Source of the DNA: Acidobacteriota bacterium
GTDB taxonomy: Bacteria > Acidobacteriota > Terriglobia > Terriglobales > Acidobacteriaceae
DNA length: 12,919 bases
Direction: 5' to 3'
NCBI GenBank assembly: GCA_021801945.1
Contig: JAKABE010000052.1
Span: 1-12,919, forward strand
Made by a program: the position numbers and the translations under genes. The notes beneath the pieces were generated by a model. It did not search any database. It saw only the letters and a list, made by a program, of their open reading frames with translations, and was not told where the DNA came from. Below are positions 6,693-12,919 of this stretch, one piece after another (the first letter of the stretch is position 1; every line of letters starts with the position of its first letter).

Positions 6693-9068
6693 TCAGGGCT
6701 GCACTTTCACCGATGCTTCTTCGCCGTTGTAGTGGACGGTCTGATCGGGCATGGCCGTCACTCCTTCACCCGCGCCATGACCATTCCGGACGAGCACAAC
6801 GTGAAACTGCATGGCTGTGGGCATACCGGGATAGGAGCCCTGGCGCGCGCCAATCGTCAGCGTCGAGGTCGAGTTATCCCAGCGGATGTGTATGATGGAG
6901 TGCTCACCCTTCTGGTAGGCGTATCCGTCGCCCGAGTCCTGGTAAAGGTCGAAAGATCCATTGGCGCCGGGATAGATCCGCAGCTCGATCGGTCCTGCTG
7001 GATCCTGCTCGGCGTATTGAATCTCCGGTCCCATGGGGATGATCGATCCCGCGCGCACAAAAAGCGGAATGCGGTCGAGTGGCGCATCCGCGTCGAGCTT
7101 TCGTTCGCCCTTCATCGCTTGGCCGCTCCAGAAGTTGTACCAGACGGGGCTTTGCGGCAGGTAGACCTCGCGGCTGGTTGCGTCTTGCTCCAGGACCGGA
7201 GCAACCAAGAGCGCTGGACCGAACATGAACTGGTCGCCGATGTTCCATGTCCGGGGATCGGAGCGGAAGTCCATCACCAGCGGCCGCATGATGGTGTAGT
7301 CGTCGTTGGTCACCTTCCAGGCCAGCGAGTAAATGTAGGGCATCAGTCGATAGCGCAGCTTGTCGTACTTCACCAGGATCGATTCGACCTTTGGATAAGT
7401 CCAGAACTCGTTCGCCGGGCGGTGTCCGTGGCTGCGGAAGATGGGACAAAACGTGCCATATTCGAGCCAGCGGGCGTAGAGTTGCTGATAGCCGGGAGCT
7501 TGAATGCGGCCCGCGATGGCCGGCCAGTAGCCGCCGATATCGGTGGTCCAATAAGGATAGCCGGAGAGCATGAAGTTGAGACCGGCGCGCACCTGGTGTT
7601 GCAGGCCCCACCAGGTGCTGTACACGTCACCGGACCAGACCGCCGCGCCCACGCGCTGCTGGCCGATAAAAGCCGAGCGGGTGAGTAAGAAGACGCGCTT
7701 GCTCTGGGTCGTAGCCTTCCAGTGATCCTGCACGCCGAGCGTGTGCATGAAGGGGAAGATATTCGTGTATTCGGCGCCGGGACCGATGTAGAGGGGCTTG
7801 CTCTTCAAGATGGCGTCGCCGCCGTGCGGCCAGTATTCCTCCGGTTCGGCGCTGTCGAGCCAGAAAGCGTCCCACCCTTGGGCGAACAGGGGACCAACCA
7901 GATTCTTCCAGTAAAAATCGCGTGCTGCGGGGTTAGTGGGGTCATAGACGTGCGTGCCGGGTATGTCCCAGTGATGCGCGACCATGATCTTGTAGTCTTC
8001 CGCCTCCGGACTCATCAAGCCCCAGACGGAGATCATGGCGTGAACGTGCATCTGGTGGAGCTTTTTGAGGCTGGCGGGAACGTCGTGATAATTGGAGTTG
8101 AAGATGGGATCGCCCTCGTGCTTCCACCAGAACCAGTCCTGCACCATCACGTCCAGTGGGATGCGATCGGCGCGGTAGCGGCTGGCGATGCTGATGATCT
8201 GGTTGAGCGAGGTGTAACGATCCTTCGACTGGAAGTAACCGTAGGCCCATTGGGGCAGCATGGGCGTGTGGCCGGTCATGTCGCGGTATTGATGCAAGAT
8301 GCTGTCGAAACCGGGGCCATAGATGAAGTAATAGTCGATGGAGCGGCACGCCAGCGATCGGAAGGCGAGAACCAGCGGAAAGCGATTGTCAACGTAGGTG
8401 AGCGAGGCGGTGTTCCAGAGGATGGCGTAGCCTTTGGTGGAGAGCAGCAGCGGGATGGCGGAGTCGGTATTGTTCTGCGCCAGTTCGACGGTGGCGCCGC
8501 GATAGTTGAACAGGCCGCTTTGATGCTGGCCGAGGCCATACATGGCTTCCGTGGCGTCGGGAGAGAAGCGGTCGGTCACGTGATAATAGGTCTTGCCGTT
8601 GATCTCTTCCGGCCGGTAGGTGCGAGGAACCGCGTCGCCTTCGCCGATCAACCGCGTGCCATCCGCCTTCTCAAAGACCGCGTTGCCGGCCCGGAGCGAG
8701 AACTCCACGCGCAGCGATGCGGTCGTCAGCGACGCCGTCCTTCCATCGTTTGCGTACTGAAACTTTGCGCCAGGGCACGACTGCGACGGAGCGAGCATCC
8801 AGGGCTTGGGAGAGGTGTCCGGCACTCCATCTGGGGTCGTGACAACGTGAATGACCGAATCGGTACAGACGGTGATATCGACGGTCTCGCGGCCAACGGT
8901 AGCATGAAGCCCGCTTGCGGTTTGCTGCGCGGCGATCGGAGGCACGAGTGGACGCGCTTGACCCGGGATCTGCGCATAGCCAGATCCGGCTGCAAACGCG
9001 CCCATCGCGATCAAGGTGAAGAGTCCTCTACGAGTGAATCCCGCATGGGATGGATGATTTCCATTCAT
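6693..9068 (-). CDS. Tat-exported GH31 glycosidase, alpha-xylosidase-like
   Basis: Exported retaining alpha-glycosidase of 791 residues. The N-terminus has a twin-arginine signal, FTRRGLF (R13-R14), then a hydrophobic stretch ending GYA-Q near residue 32. A GH31 N-terminal beta-sandwich (about 45-260) precedes the TIM barrel (about 270-590). The nucleophile is D405 in DAFWLDSAEPE and the acid/base D481 in VWSGDV; substrate-site DVMVQDWFW is at 306-314. A DUF5110-type C-terminal beta domain follows (about 690-775). The WLDxxEP form of the nucleophile motif is that of the bacterial Xyl31A-type alpha-xylosidases acting on xyloglucan side chains, but the PA14 insert of Xyl31A appears absent. Substrate is therefore inferred. 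I chose 9068 because a GGAG lies 11 bases upstream and the Tat n-region is then a normal length. It is the last of three minus-strand hydrolase genes. Confidence 0.9.
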   Translation of the reverse strand: MNGNHPSHAGFTRRGLFTLIAMGAFAAGSGYAQIPGQARPLVPPIAAQQTASGLHATVGRETVDITVCTDSVIHVVTTPDGVPDTSPKPWMLAPSQSCPGAKFQYANDGRTASLTTASLRVEFSLRAGNAVFEKADGTRLIGEGDAVPRTYRPEEINGKTYYHVTDRFSPDATEAMYGLGQHQSGLFNYRGATVELAQNNTDSAIPLLLSTKGYAILWNTASLTYVDNRFPLVLAFRSLACRSIDYYFIYGPGFDSILHQYRDMTGHTPMLPQWAYGYFQSKDRYTSLNQIISIASRYRADRIPLDVMVQDWFWWKHEGDPIFNSNYHDVPASLKKLHQMHVHAMISVWGLMSPEAEDYKIMVAHHWDIPGTHVYDPTNPAARDFYWKNLVGPLFAQGWDAFWLDSAEPEEYWPHGGDAILKSKPLYIGPGAEYTNIFPFMHTLGVQDHWKATTQSKRVFLLTRSAFIGQQRVGAAVWSGDVYSTWWGLQHQVRAGLNFMLSGYPYWTTDIGGYWPAIAGRIQAPGYQQLYARWLEYGTFCPIFRSHGHRPANEFWTYPKVESILVKYDKLRYRLMPYIYSLAWKVTNDDYTIMRPLVMDFRSDPRTWNIGDQFMFGPALLVAPVLEQDATSREVYLPQSPVWYNFWSGQAMKGERKLDADAPLDRIPLFVRAGSIIPMGPEIQYAEQDPAGPIELRIYPGANGSFDLYQDSGDGYAYQKGEHSIIHIRWDNSTSTLTIGARQGSYPGMPTAMQFHVVLVRNGHGAGEGVTAMPDQTVHYNGEEASVKVQP

Positions 9069-9121
9069 AGTTAAAGCCGCTCCAGCGTTCCTGGAAAAAT
9101 ACCGTATTCCGGCCTGCGCCA

Positions 9122-9153
9122 TTTTATCGGTGCAGCGCCGCTCATCGATAAAA
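9122..9153. promoter_or_regulatory. 32-bp near-perfect palindrome upstream of GH31 gene (operator candidate)
   Basis: Arms TTTTATCGGTG (9122-9132) and CATCGATAAAA (9143-9153) are complementary over 11 bp with one G:T. The 10-base centre holds a second inverted pair, AGCG (9134-9137) and CGCT (9139-9142). It lies 54-85 bases upstream of the chosen GH31 start, where a repressor or activator site would be expected. No T run follows on either strand, so it does not look like a terminator. A structured 5' leader is the alternative. Confidence 0.5.
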
Positions 9154-9273
9154 GGTGTCAGGAAGAACCGTGGGCAAAGATTGTCACTTCAACGGATATC
9201 GCCTTGCGTTACCCGCATGGCTCAAGAGCTTTGAGTCTTTGGCAGACAACACTCTTTGACCGTTTGATGCTGA

Positions 9274-9305
9274 ATGCCAGGAGGTGCCGGGACGCCTCCT
9301 GGCAT
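9274..9305 (-). terminator. Strong stem-loop downstream of the beta-helix gene
   Basis: ATGCCAGGAGG (9274-9284) pairs perfectly with CCTCCTGGCAT (9295-9305). This is an 11-bp GC-rich stem, extendable by a G:T pair, with an 8-base loop. It begins 55 bases after the stop of the minus-strand gene that ends at 9360. The usual T tract is missing on both strands, so it may be a non-canonical terminator or a transcript-end stabiliser separating that gene from GH31. Confidence 0.55.
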
Positions 9306-9359
9306 GATTCGAAGTCTGGGAGCCACAAAGCCTCGTAACGGTTTCATGCCTTCAGCGCC

Positions 9360-11519
9360 CTAAGCCACGGACCTCGGGTCAACCTTCCAAACGCGCTTGA
9401 CTCCAGGGTCTGCCAGTGGGCCGGGCGCTCTGGTTTCTCCTGTCAACCTGCCCAGGATGTCATGGTCAATGTGATCGTATACGGTTACCTTGGGGAACGG
9501 CTGGCTGCTGCTTAACGTCAGCTCCAGGCGGTCAGGATCAAAGTCGATTTCCATTTCGCCCATCGCTCCGTTAATATCCCAGCCGTATGTCTTGCGCCAG
9601 GACGCCAAGTCCAGCCATTGCTTTTGGTCGCCCGTGAAGAGCCCCAGAAAGTTGTTTGGCATCGAGACATAAAGGTTCCCGTCGTCCTGGTTATTCTGGT
9701 TCAGGAAGACGATGGCCGACTTGTCGCACTTGGCAAAGATGTTGTTGTCGATATTGTTCCCCGTATCGGTTCCGCTGTGAGCCCGGTCCGGGCGGGTAAT
9801 GGCGAAAATGCCCGAGTTGTCACAGCGGCCGATCAAGTTTTGCGCAATGATCAGATGATCGGTGGCGTTGATGAAGATGCCCGATCCCGCGCATCCCCGC
9901 TGGCCGGGCGTGCCTGGCTCGGCGTTCCGCACGTTCCAGATGATGTTGTTGTCGATCTGGTTGCGCACCAAGTTCATTTCCATGTGCACCCCGGCGCTCA
10001 CAGTTACGACGTCGGCAAATATGTTGGAGGTGATGCGGCAGTTCCTGTTGTCGCTGTCGAGCCAGATTCCGTTGGCGTGGCGGATATGGCGGACCACGTT
10101 GCGCCGGAAGAGCAGATTGTGGCCGAAGTGGAACTTTGCGCCCGCGGCCTCCCAGCCGCGTTCGGCGTCTGCCCATCCGCACCATTCGATGAGATTGTCC
10201 TCGACGAGGGTGTCCACCGTTCCCATGCCGCCGATCCCCTCAACGCCGCAGTAGCGAATTGTGTTGCGGCGGAGAATCTGAGAGGTGCCGGCCTGCTGGG
10301 CGGTGCCGCTGTCTCCGTCCCTTCCGATGGACAGGCCGACACCGTTTGCCCATTCGACAGTGTTGTCTTCGATAATCCAGTGATTGCCGCCGGCGGTGGA
10401 GATCATGCCGTACTGCGGGAACGGATACTCGTTGCCAACATGCTGGAAGGCGAGTCCCTTGATCCGGATGAAGCCCAACCCGGTTTGCGAAGGCACGAGG
10501 GTTTGGTTGCGGGTAGTGATTTCGATGAAATGGTCGGCGGGTGTGCCGCTGGCCAGACGGATATAAATCGCGGTTCCTGAGTTATCCACATAGAACCGCG
10601 CATCCGGCGACCCGCCGATCTCCTGCATCAGCGGACCAGGGCGCCGCCGCGGAGGCAGGCCGTTGTGCGGTGCAGGTGGTTTGTCAAACACGGGATTGGG
10701 TTGCAGATGTGGCATTGCCAGTTCGTAAAGCTGCTCCATCGGTTCCAGCGGCTTGCCGTCCACAAATACCAGCCCGCGCCGGCGGAAATACGGACCCATG
10801 TCCACAGTCCTCGGATCCAGCCACTCCCAGTTCCCAGCCACGCTGGCCAGCGCGAAGGGCTGGTAGGCATCAGGGAACATTGTGCCGGTCAACTCGTGCC
10901 GCCATACGGTAACTTCACCCTCGCTCGCACCAGACCGGGGCCGGCCGAAAGGGTGGCCCACCGGAAGGGTTACCTTCTCCCATCCGTCTTTCAGGACCTC
11001 AGAGCCTTTGATGTAGACCTTCGCTCCCGGCTCGGCCTCGTAGCTGATCATCTGACCCGGCCCCGTACCGCCGCGCGCCGGGTGAATGCACTCGCGGTAG
11101 GTGCCTGAGGCGATGACCACCCGCTCGCCCGGCTGCAGAACCTGAGCGGCCTTATTCACGGTGCGGAATGGACGTGATTTGGTTCCCGGCCCGTTGTCGT
11201 CGGCTCTCTGAGACTGATTGTCTACATAATAGGTCTTCGAGAATCTAAGCGGCTGTTCCCACACGGCATACTCGGTGCTGTCGGGCAAACGCGAGTCAAC
11301 CGGTCCAGCCTTGTGGTCGGATTGGGGCGAGGCGGGTGTCTCGTTCTCCGCTTGGCCAAAGGCGCTTCTGCCGAGGCCCGCCATTGCTCCCACGCCTGCC
11401 GCATACTGCAGAAAGCGCCGCCGGTCGACGGCCTGGCCCGCGGTCCCATTCTCTGATACGTCCAAATGCGAAACCGGTTGCTTTTCCTCTGAACTCATAT
11501 CGCTCACACGCTGCTCCAT
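9360..11519 (-). CDS. Tat-exported right-handed parallel beta-helix glycosidase, GH120 beta-xylosidase-like
   Basis: Exported protein of 719 residues. It has a Tat signal VDRRRFLQ (31-38) with hydrophobic core to about 55, ending FGQA. The mature part opens with a beta-helix entry typical of polysaccharide-active proteins (YYVDN 97-101, PGTKSRPFRTV 111-121, GTYRECIHP 139-147, IKGSEV 170-175). An inserted beta region follows (about 200-335), then long PbH1-type repeats rich in NN/DN turns (350-610). From memory of the GH120 enzyme XylC, whose catalytic residues are E353, D382 and E405, the candidates here are E457 (GWEAAG), D488 (GIWLDSD, nucleophile) and E514 (HMEMN, acid/base), with similar spacing. 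GH120 releases xylose from xylo-oligosaccharides. Other beta-helix families (GH141, PL6) remain possible. The start at 11519 has AAGGA very close upstream; the ATG at 11498 is an alternative. It lies 188 bp downstream of the GH-A gene. Confidence 0.75.
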   Translation of the reverse strand: MEQRVSDMSSEEKQPVSHLDVSENGTAGQAVDRRRFLQYAAGVGAMAGLGRSAFGQAENETPASPQSDHKAGPVDSRLPDSTEYAVWEQPLRFSKTYYVDNQSQRADDNGPGTKSRPFRTVNKAAQVLQPGERVVIASGTYRECIHPARGGTGPGQMISYEAEPGAKVYIKGSEVLKDGWEKVTLPVGHPFGRPRSGASEGEVTVWRHELTGTMFPDAYQPFALASVAGNWEWLDPRTVDMGPYFRRRGLVFVDGKPLEPMEQLYELAMPHLQPNPVFDKPPAPHNGLPPRRRPGPLMQEIGGSPDARFYVDNSGTAIYIRLASGTPADHFIEITTRNQTLVPSQTGLGFIRIKGLAFQHVGNEYPFPQYGMISTAGGNHWIIEDNTVEWANGVGLSIGRDGDSGTAQQAGTSQILRRNTIRYCGVEGIGGMGTVDTLVEDNLIEWCGWADAERGWEAAGAKFHFGHNLLFRRNVVRHIRHANGIWLDSDNRNCRITSNIFADVVTVSAGVHMEMNLVRNQIDNNIIWNVRNAEPGTPGQRGCAGSGIFINATDHLIIAQNLIGRCDNSGIFAITRPDRAHSGTDTGNNIDNNIFAKCDKSAIVFLNQNNQDDGNLYVSMPNNFLGLFTGDQKQWLDLASWRKTYGWDINGAMGEMEIDFDPDRLELTLSSSQPFPKVTVYDHIDHDILGRLTGETRAPGPLADPGVKRVWKVDPRSVA

Positions 11520-11707
11520 TTCCTTGAAGTTGACCTTGCCACTCAGCTAATGAATAGTAACGCTGCATCCTGCTCTTTGGCACGTCCGCCCGCCAGGGCC
11601 ATCGCTTGGTTGACTTGAATCGACGTAAACGGCTCCGACTCCATGCAGCGCCTTCCCCAATAGCGGTGAACGCAGCTGCCCGATTGCATCGGCATCATCG
11701 CATCGCC
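11520..11707. other. Gap between GH-A hydrolase and beta-helix genes
   Basis: 188 bp with no credible gene. Just after the GH-A stop there is a short stem, CCGAT (11680-11684) with ATCGG (11688-11692), and no T tract. Co-transcription across the gap is possible but not shown. I see no clear promoter. Confidence 0.3.
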
Positions 11708-12919
11708 CTACTCAAGCTGGCAATCCTTCTTCAAATTGAGCTCCAATTGGTAAGCCAATTTGCGAATCGCCGCACGGTCGCGCTTGTCGGGTGGCAGGTT
11801 GCGCCAATACAAAATCTTTGCGGTGGGAGGCACATTCATGGGAACCATTTGTGCCGCTTCGAGAAGGTTGGCAGCATACTCGGCGGCGTCGAGAATCTTG
11901 TTCATCGATTCCGCTGACGGAGGACGGCCAAATGTGCCCTTGTCCGCGTCGAGCGCCTGCTGAATCTCTTCGACGGCTTTTTCCGCCTGGCCCTCCCTGT
12001 TCGGGTTCGCCCTGACAATCGTCTTCAGATTACGGTTTCTATAGAACCCCATGATCGCTGCAATGATGGAAGGATCGCGCACCGTTCCGTCGGGATAGAA
12101 AATCCCGTGAATCTCGCCCCAATACCCTCCGATCATCAGGTTGAACACGTACCAGCCCGTCTTGTGCTCCTCAGCGATCTGGATCACCTCGTCATAGGGG
12201 TTCGCGCGCGCAATGCACGCCGTCTCGGTGAGGAGAATGGGTTTCCCGTATCTATTCGAAATCGCTTCCGCGGTCTTGTAATCGTCTTCCACCGAGGCCC
12301 GGGTGGGCGTGTAGTTGTGGAAGCTGAGCACATCCACGAGGTCTGCCGTGGCGGCCATATTTTTCGGGAATACAGTTCCGATCGTCTCTGCATTCACCCC
12401 GTCGACCTTGCGCACGTATTTCAGGTAGTAGCGCTCAAATTCGATGATCTGGGCCGCGTGCTGCTGCTTCTCGGTGCCGGTCGCCTTGTTGTAGTAGTCG
12501 TTCCAGAGCGGTTCGTTCATGATGTCCCACATGAGCAGGCCGGGCTCATTCTTCACCGCGTCCACGATCGCTTTCACGTAGGCATCGCCTTCTTTGTGAA
12601 ACGCCGGCTGCAGGGTGTTGGGATCGAGGGTATTCCCATTGAACAAAATGGGCATCGTGGTGAAACCCAACTGACGAGAAATACGGATGTAGTTCTGCAG
12701 GCGCGCAATGTACCCCTGAGGGTCATTCTCATAAGCCTTATAGCTCAGCCAGATCCGCGTGCTGTTCAGGCCGATCCGCTTTGCATAGCCCAGATCTCTC
12801 TCAATTGTGGCCTGACCGCCATACATGCCAAAGTTCACGCCCCGGATAAAGCTGTAATCCTTGAGCGGCTTTTCTCCACGGGCCGTTCCCGCAGCTACAG
12901 CAAGAGCAATGCCCGCCAA
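11708..12919 (-). CDS. Exported clan GH-A (GH5-like) glycoside hydrolase, 5' end beyond window
   Basis: 403 codons are visible; the first is a TTG at the edge that lies within a hydrophobic signal-peptide core (AGIALAVAAGTARG), so the true start is upstream. A single TIM barrel (about residues 22-300 of the visible part) has the hallmarks of retaining clan GH-A enzymes: R55 in TRIWLSY, acid/base E136 in WDIMNEP, the SFHNYTP segment (199-205), nucleophile E232 in ILLTETA, and W267 in GGYWGEI. This fits endo-beta-1,4-glucanase, mannanase or related GH5-type activities. Family and substrate cannot be settled by eye. About 100 C-terminal residues after the barrel are helix-rich, charged and of no domain I recognise. 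It is probably the first of three co-oriented exported hydrolases. Confidence 0.82.
   Translation of the reverse strand: MAGIALAVAAGTARGEKPLKDYSFIRGVNFGMYGGQATIERDLGYAKRIGLNSTRIWLSYKAYENDPQGYIARLQNYIRISRQLGFTTMPILFNGNTLDPNTLQPAFHKEGDAYVKAIVDAVKNEPGLLMWDIMNEPLWNDYYNKATGTEKQQHAAQIIEFERYYLKYVRKVDGVNAETIGTVFPKNMAATADLVDVLSFHNYTPTRASVEDDYKTAEAISNRYGKPILLTETACIARANPYDEVIQIAEEHKTGWYVFNLMIGGYWGEIHGIFYPDGTVRDPSIIAAIMGFYRNRNLKTIVRANPNREGQAEKAVEEIQQALDADKGTFGRPPSAESMNKILDAAEYAANLLEAAQMVPMNVPPTAKILYWRNLPPDKRDRAAIRKLAYQLELNLKKDCQLE

Noticed and set aside
7722..9074. 450-codon open frame on the plus strand opposite the GH31 gene (also 6651-7688 and 9618-10580 on plus)
   Set aside because: They are antisense to genes with full family motifs, lack any recognisable domain, and have compositions expected from reading GC-rich codons backwards.
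9069..9122. Upstream ATG at 9122 as the GH31 start
   Set aside because: No ribosome binding site precedes it, it touches the palindrome at 9122-9153, and it would give an unusually long Tat n-region. The ATG at 9068 fits better.

Overview
The window is high-GC bacterial chromosome with dense, ordinary protein-coding content. The style fits a soil-type plant-polymer degrader, and Acidobacteriota is my best guess. That guess rests on Tat-tagged glycoside hydrolases, a PDZ/multi-TM histidine kinase and the codon usage, not on any marker gene. I see no rRNA, tRNA, CRISPR array, insertion sequence or integrase.

Layout. (1) 1-1048, minus strand: a stand-alone sugar isomerase (SIS) protein resembling the isomerase half of GlmS without its glutaminase domain. 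Its last residues run off the left edge. (2) 1201-1905, plus strand, divergent from it: an AraD-type L-ribulose-5-phosphate 4-epimerase. (3) 1906-2247: a 342-bp regulatory intergenic region with a good sigma-54 type -24/-12 element directly before the next gene. (4) 2248-6595, plus strand: a translationally coupled two-component pair, made of a PDZ/multi-TM/GAF/PAS histidine kinase and an NtrC-type sigma-54 activator. (5) 6693-12919, minus strand, convergent with the pair: three exported carbohydrate-active enzymes. In transcription order these are a clan GH-A (GH5-like) hydrolase that enters from the right edge, a Tat-exported parallel beta-helix protein with GH120 beta-xylosidase-like catalytic residues, and a Tat-exported GH31 alpha-xylosidase-like enzyme. 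A strong stem-loop and an operator-like palindrome lie between the last two.

How it may work together (inference). The three exported hydrolases could release xylose- or arabinose-containing oligosaccharides from hemicellulose. AraD would feed L-ribulose-5-phosphate into the pentose phosphate pathway, and the SIS protein would handle an amino- or keto-sugar phosphate. The two-component pair may be an independent envelope or nutrient sensor, probably autoregulated through sigma-54.

The most unusual points are: the degenerate ATP-lid (G2) motif in an otherwise intact kinase; the GAFTSA variant of the sigma-54 contact loop in its partner; the sigma-54 promoter in front of the pair; the GH120-like call on the beta-helix protein; and the 32-bp palindrome ahead of the GH31 gene. 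I found no clearly new biological system.
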